Assembly (NCBI GenBank): GCA_944393725.1
Contig: CALYBC010000009.1
Location: forward strand, 1 to 58,594
From: an uncultured Alphaproteobacteria bacterium
GTDB lineage: Bacteria > Pseudomonadota > Alphaproteobacteria > RF32 > CAG-239
Direction: 5' to 3'
Length of the DNA: 58,594 bases
Positions 6,631 through 15,752 of the stretch are shown here, piece after piece. Positions within the stretch are counted from its first letter, which is position 1; the number at the start of each line of letters is the position of its first letter. The position numbers were made by a program, and so were the translations under genes. A model generated the notes under the pieces. The model had not been told where the DNA came from and did no database searches. It worked only from the letters and a program-made list of their open reading frames with translations.

Positions 6631-7737
6631 TTATATTCCTTTCTTTTTTCTGCATTTTATTTTGATAAAACCAAGTATGGTCGTTTTGCTTTTTTGGGAG
6701 AGGGATAATTTTTCAAGCACCGTGAAGTGGTTGAATAATTTGTAAGTTGTTTTTTTAGCTATTGATTTTTTTGTAATCAGGGGGAGACCCAAAAAGGAAT
6801 ATTTCTTGTATTCGTAATGTAAACAATCTGAAAAAAACGGATAATCTTCTTCTAATATCTCTTGGCATTTTCGGGACATTTGCTCAATGTCGTCACCTTC
6901 GTATCGGGATAGTTCGTTTTCGAAATTTTGATGAATTCGTGCTTTTAAATCATTTAATAACACTTCAAGTTTGTTTTTTAATAAAAAGTCTTTGATGAAT
7001 TTGTATGCATGTACAATATTAAAGTCTTTTTTGCCGCGGTTAGAGCTGGTTTGGGTTCCGGTATTTACGCGATAGTTAATAAATGTTTGCGGAACGGTGG
7101 AAATTTTATTGGCAATGGCTGCAGAACAAAAACTAAATCCAATGTCATTACATGATTTGAGATTTTGAAAATATAAGTTATTATCAATAACATATTGTCG
7201 TCTAAAAAGTTTGGTGCAGACATTGGGGCCAAAAAAATCAAAAAGGTTTATTTTAGTTTCTAGCGGAATTACGGCATCAAAATTTTGGGTTTGATGGTTA
7301 AGACCTGATGAAAATTTGTGTGTTTTGTTGTTGTAATTGCGCATGTCGCACATGACAATATCAGAGTTTGTAGCAACGGCTTTTTGATACATGATTTGCA
7401 ACATGTCAGATTCAAAAAAATCGTCGCTGTCTAAGAAAGATAAATATTCTCCATTGGCAAGGGTCATGCCGTTATTACGGGCAGCTCCGGCCATCAGATG
7501 TTCTTGGGCTATAATGGTAAAACGATTGTCTTTGGCCGCAAAATCTTGCAATATTTGCAAAGAATTATCGCTTGAGCCATCGTCAACACAGATAATCTCG
7601 ATTTCTTTTAGAGTTTGGTTGGCAATGCTGTTTAGGCATTGTTCCAAATATTTTTCTACATTATATACCGGTACAACTACCGAAACTTTGGGCTCGAATT
7701 TTAAGTCAGCTCTTTTGAGTATTTTTACTTCGTTCAT
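6631..7737 (-). CDS. Family 2 glycosyltransferase
   Basis: A 368-residue GT-A enzyme with KVSVVVPVYNVEKYL at residues 17-31, nucleotide-binding VDDGSSDNS (51-59) and the metal-binding DSDD (103-106). It should transfer a sugar from a nucleotide donor to a growing glycan at the inner face of the membrane. The C-terminal part contains YKLFNHFTVLEK and ends LGFIKIKCRKK, a short hydrophobic-then-basic tail shared in style with other proteins of this operon. It is separated by one base from genes on both sides. Donor and acceptor are unknown. Confidence 0.88.
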   Translation of the reverse strand: MNEVKILKRADLKFEPKVSVVVPVYNVEKYLEQCLNSIANQTLKEIEIICVDDGSSDNSLQILQDFAAKDNRFTIIAQEHLMAGAARNNGMTLANGEYLSFLDSDDFFESDMLQIMYQKAVATNSDIVMCDMRNYNNKTHKFSSGLNHQTQNFDAVIPLETKINLFDFFGPNVCTKLFRRQYVIDNNLYFQNLKSCNDIGFSFCSAAIANKISTVPQTFINYRVNTGTQTSSNRGKKDFNIVHAYKFIKDFLLKNKLEVLLNDLKARIHQNFENELSRYEGDDIEQMSRKCQEILEEDYPFFSDCLHYEYKKYSFLGLPLITKKSIAKKTTYKLFNHFTVLEKLSLSQKSKTTILGFIKIKCRKKKGI

Positions 7738-7738
7738 G

Positions 7739-8659
7739 TTATTTCTTCTTTAGTTTGATCTCTTTTCCGAATATACTAAAAACTTTGTAGGTTTGTCCAG
7801 CAAACTTACGGTTGTGAACATTAAAAAATTGGTGAAAAAAGTTTTTGACTTTTTTCTTGCGGGTAAAACTTTGGTATATTTCCTCTATTTCTTCGGCAAA
7901 TGAAGTGAACGGAACATACTGCCAAAAATATTCGGCACCGGGGGTATTTTTGTTGTTCCATGGTTTGTTTAGTCCTCCTCCGGGGAAATGTAAAATAATC
8001 CAGTTTTTATCTAGTCTGAATTTATTGTTTGAATTAAAGTATTTGCTTATTACGCAATATTTGAGGTCTAATTTCAAATAATTGTGACTATATAAACGGT
8101 TTAGTATATCTTGGTCGGGCAATTTGAGAGATTTGTTCTGTAGTAATTCTGTTGCCGTATCGGATATTTGTTGTTTGAAATTTTGCTCGTTGAGTTTTTT
8201 GCAATTTAACAGTAATAATCCCGAGCAAAACATATTATGACTAATTTTATCGGAGTTATAGCAAGGAACGGCTCCGATAACTTTATCGCCTAAATCTTCA
8301 TTATACAATTCGCTGATATCACCGACAAAGGCAACATCAATATCAGAGTATATAACTTTTTCGCAGTCGGGAAGAATTTCGGGAATTAAAAATCTGGAAT
8401 ACATAGCGCGGCTGATATGCTTTAGTTTGGGGAGGTGAGCAAATTTTTTGTCGCAATCGACTTTGATAAATTTGATTGAAAAATTGTCAAAAAATTGTTT
8501 GGTGTCGCAAATCTTTTGGCGGTTGTGCTTGGATATTCCCGAATCTAAAATATAAAAGTCGATAAAGTCATAAGTATTGGCACAGATACTGGCAATGGTG
8601 GTGGCAACAAAAGGGGCAAACTTGTCATTGCTGGCTAAAAATACCGGAATATGTTGCAT
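7739..8659 (-). CDS. Family 8 glycosyltransferase
   Basis: A 306-residue protein typical of the LgtC/GspA-like GT8 family. It starts IPVFLASNDKFAPFVATTIAS, has YSRFLIPEILP before the metal-binding YSDIDVAFVGDI (DxD near residue 105), and a later ILHFPGG segment. GT8 enzymes are retaining galactosyl- or glucosyltransferases of LPS outer core and similar glycans. The C-terminus FSIFGKEIKLKKK is hydrophobic then basic, as in neighbouring enzymes. One-base spacing on both sides shows translation-coupled operon structure. Confidence 0.88.
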   Translation of the reverse strand: MQHIPVFLASNDKFAPFVATTIASICANTYDFIDFYILDSGISKHNRQKICDTKQFFDNFSIKFIKVDCDKKFAHLPKLKHISRAMYSRFLIPEILPDCEKVIYSDIDVAFVGDISELYNEDLGDKVIGAVPCYNSDKISHNMFCSGLLLLNCKKLNEQNFKQQISDTATELLQNKSLKLPDQDILNRLYSHNYLKLDLKYCVISKYFNSNNKFRLDKNWIILHFPGGGLNKPWNNKNTPGAEYFWQYVPFTSFAEEIEEIYQSFTRKKKVKNFFHQFFNVHNRKFAGQTYKVFSIFGKEIKLKKK

Positions 8660-8660
8660 A

Positions 8661-9599
8661 TTAATATCCTTTCTTGAAGCTTAGGATATTGAAAAGTTTT
8701 CTTAAAATTTGTTTGATGAAAATTTTGCGATATTTTTTCTTTAACAGACTGTTATTGGCAAATAATTTGACATATTTTGCGTATTCGTTAGGATTGGATA
8801 ACTCGTTTGCACCGATAAATTTTTTGAGCAAAAAGTTTTCTGTTTTTACCATATCGGAGCTGTCGATGTTATCTGATGACTGTATGGTTTCTATGGATTT
8901 TTTTATGGCAAGATATTTGTCATTTCTTCTTTTTAGTTGTTTTTGCGGGGTATTGGTTACGGAAGATTTATTATTAAACCAATAAAAATATCCGCAATAG
9001 TCAATGAATTGCCATATAGGTTGGTGGCAGAGCATGCAGATATTGAATAAAATGTCTTCATATAAAATATTAGGATAGTAACGAATCTTGTTTTTATTTA
9101 AAAATTCTTTTTTCCAGATTTTATTCCAAATATATAATTTTTTTGTGTTATCTAATATTTGTGAAATATTTTGGCTTATAAGCTCTTTTTCTATAATTGT
9201 CTTGTTTTGAATACCGTCAAATTTAAAATAACCGCATTGTACGACATCGGCTTTTGATTTGGTTGCGGCGTGGTAGAGTGTGGCAATAAAATCTTCGGCT
9301 ATCCAATCATCGGCATCAATAAAACTGATGTATTCACCTTTGGCGTGGTCAAGGCCTAAATTTCTGGCCGTGGCGGCACCAAGGTTTTCTTGATTTAAGA
9401 TTATAATCCTGTTGTCTTTATTGGCATATTGGGTCAAAATATTACTTGAATTATCGCTTGAACCATCGTTTATACAAATAATCTCTATGGCAGTAAAGGT
9501 TTGTTTGATTATGCTGTCTAAGCAACGAGGCAAATATTCTTCGGCATTATATACGGGAATAATAACAGATATCAGCGGTTGATTACTTTGTGTATTCAT
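8661..9599 (-). CDS. Family 2 glycosyltransferase
   Basis: A 312-residue GT2 enzyme with PLISVIIPVYNAEEYLPR near the start, INDGSSDNSS, and the metal-binding DADDWI. It is a closer relative of WaaE/EpsJ-type transferases than of processive synthases, because no transmembrane domain or QxxRW is visible. It overlaps the upstream DUF115-like gene by 17 bases and is followed one base later by the GT8 gene. Donor sugar unknown. Confidence 0.88.
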   Translation of the reverse strand: MNTQSNQPLISVIIPVYNAEEYLPRCLDSIIKQTFTAIEIICINDGSSDNSSNILTQYANKDNRIIILNQENLGAATARNLGLDHAKGEYISFIDADDWIAEDFIATLYHAATKSKADVVQCGYFKFDGIQNKTIIEKELISQNISQILDNTKKLYIWNKIWKKEFLNKNKIRYYPNILYEDILFNICMLCHQPIWQFIDYCGYFYWFNNKSSVTNTPQKQLKRRNDKYLAIKKSIETIQSSDNIDSSDMVKTENFLLKKFIGANELSNPNEYAKYVKLFANNSLLKKKYRKIFIKQILRKLFNILSFKKGY

Positions 9600-10386
9600 C
9601 TTTGAAAATTCCTTTCAGGCCGATGGGGTTTATGGAGATGATTTCGATATCGGGATAGTGTAGGGCGGCAAATTGCTTAAACAATCTGTAGGCTTTGATT
9701 ACTTTGTCGGTTGAGAGATTGTTGGTTGTTTTTTTATCATAAGAATAGCCGGCGTTGGAGCAATCACAACCAACTAGATAAATGCGTCTGGGGTGTGTCC
9801 ACAAGGCAAATTGCAGTGCTGAAAATGTGGTCGAACCAAAGTCTCCCAGCGGTTTGTTTGCTATATCCAAAGCAAAATGCGGCTCATAAAACGGTGTCCA
9901 ATCGGTTTTGTAGCGGAGGGCTTTGGCTTTGATAACATCGGCCTCCGGTATGCTCCAGGCTTTGTCATAGACATCTTCGCGGATTAAGCCGTAAAATTTG
10001 GTGCAGGTGGCAGGATTGTAATTATTGATATCGGCAATATATTGCGGAGTTTTGCCGGTGTAGTCCTGAATAAAAATATAGTCTAACGGAACTTTGGCAG
10101 TGCAGAATGAGCGGTTTATGCCGATATGTACTGCATTTTTGAGCGGTTGATATTCTTCTGCCGACGGACCGGAAGCAAAAATTACTATATCTTGCCCGAG
10201 GTGTTTATTCTTATACGGGGCAAATGTTTTTTGATGCAGATGAGCCGTGCTCAAATTGTCTTGTATCAGGCGGTTGATTATGTGATAGTTTTGGCTGGCT
10301 CGACGATTTTTGATTTTTAACCTTATGCCTAAAAAACGAATGACTTTGTCAAAGCCGCGGTCGGTGATTTCCAGTAGTTTTTTCAT
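9583..10386 (-). CDS. DUF115/sialyltransferase-like glycan biosynthesis protein
   Basis: A 267-residue protein and the first gene of the glycan operon. Around residues 66-80 it has IVIFASGPSAEEY, the nucleotide-binding-style xxGPS motif shared by DUF115 (MptE/Maf-like) and GT42 sialyltransferase-like families. IYLVGCDCS occurs later. The N-terminus VIRFLGIRLKIKNRR resembles the basic tails of its neighbours. A role in adding or modifying a sugar is likely from context, but the exact family is not certain. The ATG follows the T-run of the leader terminator by about 26 bases, with only a weak ribosome-binding site. Confidence 0.6.
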   Translation of the reverse strand: MKKLLEITDRGFDKVIRFLGIRLKIKNRRASQNYHIINRLIQDNLSTAHLHQKTFAPYKNKHLGQDIVIFASGPSAEEYQPLKNAVHIGINRSFCTAKVPLDYIFIQDYTGKTPQYIADINNYNPATCTKFYGLIREDVYDKAWSIPEADVIKAKALRYKTDWTPFYEPHFALDIANKPLGDFGSTTFSALQFALWTHPRRIYLVGCDCSNAGYSYDKKTTNNLSTDKVIKAYRLFKQFAALHYPDIEIISINPIGLKGIFKDEYTK

Positions 10387-10411
10387 GTGGCACCATCTGT
10401 TGAATTATAAC

Positions 10412-10436
10412 AAAAAAAGCCGCCCGATGAGGCGAC
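10412..10436 (-). terminator. Intrinsic terminator of the leader RNA
   Basis: On the minus strand GTCGCC pairs with GGCGGC (one G-U) around a six-base loop and is followed by seven T residues. The wobble pair makes it work on this strand only. It lies 26 bases before the glycan operon start codon. Confidence 0.7.
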
Positions 10437-10604
10437 TGGAAGTTGGAAACTACCCAAATGAAATAGTGCGACATATTGACCGAATACGGCTTATTTTGCC
10501 GCCTTCCAGTCCATGACCAGAAAGCGTGCAAAATTTATCGTCTTTACACCATAGACGCATTTGGCAGAGGTTTCCACACCCCAGAATACTCATCGGAGAT
10601 TCCG
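10412..10604 (-). ncRNA. Structured leader RNA with terminator upstream of the glycan operon
   Basis: A minus-strand RNA of about 190 nt, running from a predicted promoter (-10 at 10611-10616, -35 at 10634-10639, 17-base spacing) to an intrinsic terminator just before the first glycan gene. Its helices are given in plus-strand coordinates. The 5' end pairs with the terminator region (10589-10596 with 10424-10431, 8 bp). 10570-10576 pairs with 10444-10450 (7 bp). 10503-10511 pairs with 10434-10442 (9 bp). 10487-10490/10498-10501 is a small hairpin. The first and third overlap the terminator stem, so they could act as antiterminators. This arrangement is typical of riboswitches or attenuators, but no known class was recognised. 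It could instead be a stand-alone sRNA. Confidence 0.5.
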
Positions 10605-10731
10605 CCGTAAAGCATAAGCATGTTTTTATTAAAAGTAAAGCTTAAAAATTTGAGCAGCTTTTTATAGTATCTTGATTTGTGAAAAACTCTGCTTTATCAT
10701 CTTGATAGCTCAAAAAAATTGCGGAGGAAAT

Positions 10732-11067
10732 ATGGAAAGCAAACTTTGTCTTAAAGAAAATCCGACTTTATCCGATATTCAAAAATATGTTAAACAAATG
10801 AAAGAAGAACGCGGTTTCAATACTACCGATAAAGTGTATGAGTGCATGTTGTTGGGCGAGGAAGTGGGCGAACTTTTTGCCGCCGTGCGTAAAAATATGA
10901 AAGGCGGTTCGGTAGGAAGCGGGTCGAATGTGGGAAATGTCGAGTTGGAGCTGGCTGATGTTTTAATCTATATTTGCTCTTTGGCAAATATGCATAATCT
11001 TGATTTGGAAACAGCATTCCGCAAAAAAGAAGAGATTAATCAACAGCGGGTTTGGAAAAGACTCTGA
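10732..11067 (+). CDS. MazG-like nucleotide pyrophosphohydrolase
   Basis: A 111-residue all-alpha NTP pyrophosphatase of the MazG/dUTPase-2 superfamily. Visible metal-ligand motifs are EEVGELFAA (about residues 38-46) and ELADVLIYI (about 73-81), the E-x2-E plus E-x2-D arrangement that binds magnesium. It would hydrolyse a nucleoside triphosphate to the monophosphate, possibly for nucleotide pool cleaning. The ATG at 10732 is chosen because GGAGGAAAT precedes it; an upstream in-frame ATG has no such site. The stop is two bases from the stop of the convergent cca gene. Confidence 0.8.
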   Translation: MESKLCLKENPTLSDIQKYVKQMKEERGFNTTDKVYECMLLGEEVGELFAAVRKNMKGGSVGSGSNVGNVELELADVLIYICSLANMHNLDLETAFRKKEEINQQRVWKRL

Positions 11068-11068
11068 C

Positions 11069-12295
11069 CTAGCGTTCGGATTTGAGGGCTTGGGTGAGGC
11101 GATTAATCTTGTATTCGCGGTATTTGTCTTTGAAATTTTTGTCTTTGGGAAGCTTGGCAAAATTGGGCATGTCTTGAGCCTTGATGGCTTTGATTACCGA
11201 CGAAGCCTTACGAAAATAATTACTTTGCCGGTCAAAAAATGCGGCTTCTTCCGCCGATATTTCTTTTTGGCGGCCGTAAAAATCAGCATGACAAACTTTA
11301 ATAAAGTCTTCGATATCTTTACTTCCGATACTGTCTACAAAATCGGTGAGGGTGCCTTTGCGCATTTGACTTGCTAAGTGTAATTTCATGTGATGACGAC
11401 AGCATAATATCGCAAAATCTCTATACTCGTTCGGGACTCTGAGGCGGTTGCAGATACTTGATATTATCGGAATGCCGTTGCGGTCGTGATAATGGTGAGC
11501 CGGCAGAATATCTTTTGGGGTTACCGATTTACCGATATCGTGCAACAAAACGGCAAATTTGATTTTCGGGCTTTCTAAGGCAACATTTTTTAGGCATAGC
11601 AAAGTATGATCACCACTGTTTTTTTCGGGGTGATGTTCCGGTTTTTCGGGAGTGGTGAATAATTTATCAACCTCGGGCAAAATCGCTTTCAATGCACCGC
11701 ATTCTTTGGCGGTGGTTATAAAAATATCAAAATTTTTGCTCTGCATCGCCTTATAGATTTCTTGCCATATTCTTTCGCCGGACAAATGCGATAGCATTCC
11801 TTTAGATACCATAGTCGAGGCAAGCTCCATAGTCTCGGGTGCAACCTTAAAATCAAGTTGGGCGGCAAAACGGCACATCCGTAAAACCCTTAGAGGATCT
11901 TCGGGAAAATGTTCGCTGTTAACATGGCGCAGAGTGCGTGAGGCAATATCATTAACTCCACCATAGCAATCAATTATTTCTCCGCTTTCTACATCCATGG
12001 CGATGGCGTTGCAGGTGAAATCGCGGCGTGCCATGTCTTCTTCTAAGGTAATATCAGGAGTAAATATAAACTTAAAGTCTGTGTGCTTATCGCCGGTTTT
12101 TATTTCTTTGCGAGCCAGAGCATATTCGCACTTGGTTTCGGGATGCAAAAATACCGGAAAAGATTTGCCGACTTGCTTATAGCCCAGCGAAAGCATCTCT
12201 TCTACAGTGCTTTGGGTTACTACATAATCTATGTCATGCGGTTCTTGGTGCATCAATTTATCTCGTACCGAGCCGCCTACCTGATAAATCTTCAT
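11069..12295 (-). CDS. cca: CCA tRNA nucleotidyltransferase with HD domain
   Basis: A 408-residue class II enzyme that adds or repairs the 3' CCA end of tRNA. The nucleotidyltransferase head shows GGSVRDKL (residues 7-14), HDIDYVV with the metal-binding D21-x-D23, and RRDFTCNAIA. Body signatures DPLRVLRMCRFAAQL and a C-terminal HD phosphohydrolase domain (LLHDIGK, later CCRHHMK) give the E. coli-like multifunctional layout. The start at 12295 follows AAGGAGAG. An upstream extension in the same frame lacks homology. It diverges from gph. Confidence 0.93.
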   Translation of the reverse strand: MKIYQVGGSVRDKLMHQEPHDIDYVVTQSTVEEMLSLGYKQVGKSFPVFLHPETKCEYALARKEIKTGDKHTDFKFIFTPDITLEEDMARRDFTCNAIAMDVESGEIIDCYGGVNDIASRTLRHVNSEHFPEDPLRVLRMCRFAAQLDFKVAPETMELASTMVSKGMLSHLSGERIWQEIYKAMQSKNFDIFITTAKECGALKAILPEVDKLFTTPEKPEHHPEKNSGDHTLLCLKNVALESPKIKFAVLLHDIGKSVTPKDILPAHHYHDRNGIPIISSICNRLRVPNEYRDFAILCCRHHMKLHLASQMRKGTLTDFVDSIGSKDIEDFIKVCHADFYGRQKEISAEEAAFFDRQSNYFRKASSVIKAIKAQDMPNFAKLPKDKNFKDKYREYKINRLTQALKSER

Positions 12296-12426
12296 ATTCT
12301 CTCCTTGCTGCTTGGTTATACCATATTGCAAGCAAAGAGTCATTATAAAAATAAATGCTGATACTTGATTTTGGTGATTTACATAATTTTTGCCTTGTGC
12401 TATCAATATCTATTCGGAGGATTTTG

Positions 12427-13074
12427 ATGAAAAACACAGTTATTTGGGATATGGACGGAACAATATTAAATACACTGGATGATTTGGCAGACAGTGTTAA
12501 TTATGCCCTTGAAGCTTGCGGGTTTGAGCCACATAGCCAAGATGAAATAAAAGCCATGCTCGGAAACGGAATTAAGGTGTTGATGGAGCTGGCAGTACCG
12601 CAGGGATTTAATAATCCGAAGTTTGATCAATGTTTTGAAATTTTTAAACAACACTATCAAATTCACATGAATGATAAAACCAAACCATATCCTAAGATTC
12701 CGGAATTAATGAAGATTTTGCGGCAGAAGGGGTATAAGCAGGCAATCGTTTCAAATAAAATAGATATGGCCGTTAAAAAATTGGCACAGACTTATTATCC
12801 TTTTGTGGATTTGGCTATCGGAGAATGTGAGGGGTTGCAAAGAAAACCGCAACCAGACTTGGTATTGAAAGCCCTTGATGATTTGGGGGCTGTTAAGCAG
12901 GAGGCCGTATATATCGGTGATTCGGAAGTGGATTTGCAGACTGCCAAAAATTCGGGCTTGGATTGTATATCCGTGGCTTGGGGATTTAGAACCACAGAGA
13001 TGTTGAAATCTATCGGGGCAAAAAAAATTGTACAAAAACCATTGCAAATCTTAGATGCTTTAGCTGAAATGTAG
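12427..13074 (+). CDS. gph: Phosphoglycolate phosphatase-like HAD hydrolase
   Basis: A 215-residue HAD-superfamily phosphatase. Motif I is WDMDGTILNT (nucleophile D8, acid D10), motif II lies in AIVSNK, motif III is K.QPDLVLKAL, and motif IV is YIGDSEVDLQTA. The closest characterised enzymes remove phosphate from 2-phosphoglycolate formed during DNA repair or oxygenation. The exact substrate is uncertain because the family is broad. The start at 12427 follows GGAGGATTTTG. The PHP gene starts seven bases after its stop, so both are probably co-transcribed. Confidence 0.83.
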   Translation: MKNTVIWDMDGTILNTLDDLADSVNYALEACGFEPHSQDEIKAMLGNGIKVLMELAVPQGFNNPKFDQCFEIFKQHYQIHMNDKTKPYPKIPELMKILRQKGYKQAIVSNKIDMAVKKLAQTYYPFVDLAIGECEGLQRKPQPDLVLKALDDLGAVKQEAVYIGDSEVDLQTAKNSGLDCISVAWGFRTTEMLKSIGAKKIVQKPLQILDALAEM

Positions 13075-13081
13075 GACTTAA

Positions 13082-13969
13082 ATGATTGATTTACATATGC
13101 ACTCAACTTTTTCTGACGGTATGTTAACCCCGTCGCAGTTAGTGGAAAACATTGCAAATATCGGTTTGAAAGCCGCAGCACTGACTGATCATGATGTGGT
13201 GGCCGGTTGTATGGAATTTAAAAATGCCGCACAAAAGTTGGGTATAACGGCTATTAACGGAAGTGAGCTTTCGGCAGATTATCCCAATGTGAGTATGGAA
13301 ATTGTTGCCTTGGATATTCCCGATAAGTACATACCGACTTTTATGGACAGGCAAACATTTATGATTAACGAAAGAATGAGAGTGGCCAAAGAAAGAGTGC
13401 GGTTGCTTGAAAATTTGGGCATGGAACTTGATTGGCAAAAAATCGCTTTTGATGAGAATATGAAACCCAGAACTCAAATCGGAAAACCTCATATTGTTGC
13501 AGAAATGCTCAGAAAAGGATATATTCAAAATTGGGAAGACGGATTTAGCAAATTTTTAAATAAAGGCAGACCGGCGTATGTGCCCAAAAATGAGCCTAAA
13601 GCGGCAGAGGTGATTGCCTTTGTTTTGGATAACGGTGCCGTGCCGGTTTTGGCACATCCTATTCATACAAAAAGGCAAGGAAAAGAATTGTTTGAACTTT
13701 TTAGAGATTTGAAAAAGTCTGGTTTGATGGGAATTGAAGTTTTTCACTCTGACCATAATGCCGAACTTAAACGAGATTATTTAGCCATGGCCGAGGAGCT
13801 TAATCTAATGGCCTCGGGCGGTTCGGATTTTCATGGCGGTGCACATCCGGAAGTAAAGATTGGAATCGGGAAAGGGGATCTTAAGGTGCCGGATATGATT
13901 TTGGATGTAATCTTGGAAAGAAAAATAACTTCTGCCGATTATTATCTTAATCTGGCGAAATACATTTAG
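13082..13969 (+). CDS. PHP-domain phosphoesterase / 5'-3' exoribonuclease (RNase AM-like)
   Basis: A 295-residue PHP-superfamily protein. Metal-binding motifs are DLHMHSTFSDG (residues 3-13), LTDHD, NGSELS, LAHPIH, EVFHSDH and SGGSDFHGG. Length and motif order match the TrpH/YciV group, whose E. coli member RNase AM trims 5' ends of rRNA and degrades short oligonucleotides. Some relatives act on other phosphoesters. It is downstream of gph by seven bases and overlaps the convergent tadA by 23 bases. Confidence 0.85.
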   Translation: MIDLHMHSTFSDGMLTPSQLVENIANIGLKAAALTDHDVVAGCMEFKNAAQKLGITAINGSELSADYPNVSMEIVALDIPDKYIPTFMDRQTFMINERMRVAKERVRLLENLGMELDWQKIAFDENMKPRTQIGKPHIVAEMLRKGYIQNWEDGFSKFLNKGRPAYVPKNEPKAAEVIAFVLDNGAVPVLAHPIHTKRQGKELFELFRDLKKSGLMGIEVFHSDHNAELKRDYLAMAEELNLMASGGSDFHGGAHPEVKIGIGKGDLKVPDMILDVILERKITSADYYLNLAKYI

Positions 13970-14426
13970 CCTTTTGCCGTTTGTTTTTAAAAAACTTTTT
14001 TAACAACTCAGAACTTTCTTCTTCCAAAATACCTCCGGTTATTTTAGGGCGGTGGTGGCAGGTTTTTTGTTCGTAAAATTTTATGCCGTTTGCTACTCCG
14101 CCGCCTTTTTCATCGTAGGCACCAAAATACAAATGATTGATGCGGGCAAAGGATATGGCCGCCGCACACATGGTGCATGGTTCTAAAGTTACATACATGT
14201 CCATATCTCGCAGGCGGTTTTGTCCGAGCTTGCGGCAGGCTTCCCTGATGGCCAAAATTTCGGCATGGGCGGTGGCATCACCTCCGTGCTCGCTTAAGTT
14301 ATGAGCGCGACAGATTATTTCTCCGCTTTGACTGTTGACAATCAGGCAGCCAACCGGTACTTCGTCGGCAGTAAAAGCTTTTTGCGCTTCTTTTAGGGCT
14401 TCGAGCATGTAATCTTCGGCATTCAT
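13947..14426 (-). CDS. tadA: tRNA-specific adenosine deaminase
   Basis: A 159-residue zinc deaminase that converts A34 of tRNA-Arg(ACG) to inosine. The active site is HAEI (H54, E56) and PCTMC (C84, C87), the standard ligands and proton shuttle. The start at 14426 (MNAEDYM) matches the usual TadA N-terminus; an upstream in-frame extension would run into the divergent rluB start region. The short basic C-terminal tail extends past the usual end and overlaps the PHP gene by 23 bases. Confidence 0.92.
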   Translation of the reverse strand: MNAEDYMLEALKEAQKAFTADEVPVGCLIVNSQSGEIICRAHNLSEHGGDATAHAEILAIREACRKLGQNRLRDMDMYVTLEPCTMCAAAISFARINHLYFGAYDEKGGGVANGIKFYEQKTCHHRPKITGGILEEESSELLKKFFKNKRQKAKCISPD

Positions 14427-14493
14427 CTTTGAACCTTTTTTGTTGTATTTTTGAGAGATTATGATAGAAGTTGAAAAAAAAGGAAAGCAAAAA

Positions 14494-15216
14494 ATGATGA
14501 TGAGAATTGCAAAATTTATGGCTCGTTCCGGTGCGTGCTCGCGTCGTGAGGCAGAGGAGCTGATTAAACAAGGTCGCGTTACCATTAACGGCGAAGTTGT
14601 CGATACTCCGGCGCTTAATGTTACGGGTGAAGAAAAAATCTTGCTCGACGGAGAAAAGTTGCCGCAAAAACAAGTAACTCGCTTGTGGTTGTATCATAAG
14701 CCGGTGGGATTGGTTACTACTCATAAAGATGAAAAGGGGCGGAAAACCGTATTTGATTGCTTGCCTAAGAATATGCCCAGAGTTATTTCGGTCGGAAGAT
14801 TGGATTTGAATTCCGAAGGATTGTTGTTGTTGACAAATAACGGTGAGCTATCACGAAAACTTGAATTGCCGGCAAATGCTTGGAGCCGCCGTTACAAAGT
14901 CAGAGTATTCGGTAATGTTACTCAAGAAATGCTCGACAAATTAAAAACAGGGGTTGAAATCGACGGCGTTATGTATGGTTCAATCAAAGCCGAAATTGAA
15001 ACCAAACAAGGTGCGAATACATGGCTTATGGTTACTTTGTCCGAAGGTAAAAATCGTGAAATCAGAAAAGTTATGAAATATTTGGGATTGGAAGTCTCAA
15101 GACTTATTCGTCTATCCTATGGACCTTTCCAACTTGGTAGTTTGGGCAAAGGTGAAGTTAGAGAAGTGCCGCAAAAAACTTTGCGCGAACAACTGGGAGC
15201 AAAGTTTGAATTATGA
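14494..15216 (+). CDS. rluB: rRNA pseudouridine synthase, RsuA/RluB family
   Basis: An N-terminal S4 RNA-binding domain ([20 protein letters not shown] through VTINGEVV) precedes the catalytic RsuA-type domain with [17 protein letters not shown], whose Asp is the catalytic residue, and [10 protein letters not shown]. It should make pseudouridine in 23S rRNA (RluB position) or a related site. RluB versus RluE/RsuA cannot be fully separated by eye. The start at 14494 follows AAAGGAAAG. Its stop overlaps the rsmD start by four bases. Confidence 0.85.
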   Translation: MMMRIAKFMARSGACSRREAEELIKQGRVTINGEVVDTPALNVTGEEKILLDGEKLPQKQVTRLWLYHKPVGLVTTHKDEKGRKTVFDCLPKNMPRVISVGRLDLNSEGLLLLTNNGELSRKLELPANAWSRRYKVRVFGNVTQEMLDKLKTGVEIDGVMYGSIKAEIETKQGANTWLMVTLSEGKNREIRKVMKYLGLEVSRLIRLSYGPFQLGSLGKGEVREVPQKTLREQLGAKFEL

Positions 15217-15752
15217 GAATTATCGGTGGAAAATATCGCGGCAAAAAACTTGTCTCTCCGCAATCTAATAATGTGCGTCCAACTTCCGATAAGGCAAGAG
15301 AAGCGTTGTTTAATATTTTGCGTAATCGGCTGGGAAGTGATTTTGCGTCATACAAACTTTTGGATGTGTTTTCCGGAAGCGGGGCTTTTGCTTTGGAGGC
15401 GTTGTCTCAAGGTTTTGCCGAGGTGACTATGTTGGATATAGACACCACCGATTTGCAAAAAAATGTGAAATTATTTCCTTTAGAAAAAAACAACATAAAA
15501 GTCATAAAAGCAGATATAAATTCGGCGATTTGTCCTTTGGATAAATTTGATGTCGTATTTATGGATGCTCCGTATAATAAAGGATTGAGCGAAATAGCTT
15601 TGCAAAAGATAAAGCCATGGTTAAAAGATAAGGCTCTGTGCATTGTAGAAGTTGAAAAAAATGAACCTTGTCCTCTGCCAGAGGGGTATGTCCTTGTTGA
15701 TGAGAGAAGGTACGGATTAGCCAAGATTATATTGGCTGAATTTACTTGTTAA
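15213..15752 (+). CDS. rsmD: 16S rRNA (guanine966-N2)-methyltransferase
   Basis: A 179-residue Rossmann methyltransferase beginning [13 protein letters not shown], the characteristic RsmD N-terminus, then [15 protein letters not shown]. The SAM-binding loop is [15 protein letters not shown]. The catalytic motif is MDAPY, a variant of the usual DPPY. It is translationally coupled to rluB. The last 11 bases overlap the convergent DUF2125 gene. Confidence 0.92.
   Translation: MRIIGGKYRGKKLVSPQSNNVRPTSDKAREALFNILRNRLGSDFASYKLLDVFSGSGAFALEALSQGFAEVTMLDIDTTDLQKNVKLFPLEKNNIKVIKADINSAICPLDKFDVVFMDAPYNKGLSEIALQKIKPWLKDKALCIVEVEKNEPCPLPEGYVLVDERRYGLAKIILAEFTC

Noticed and set aside
10349..10531. 60-residue frame on the minus strand across the leader
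   Set aside because: It overlaps the terminator and conserved-looking helices and the coding start of the DUF115-like gene, and lacks a ribosome-binding site.
10560..10604. Hammerhead-like core (GATGAG and GGAAACC on the minus strand)
   Set aside because: No stem lies between the two core pieces and the cleavage-site helix is missing.
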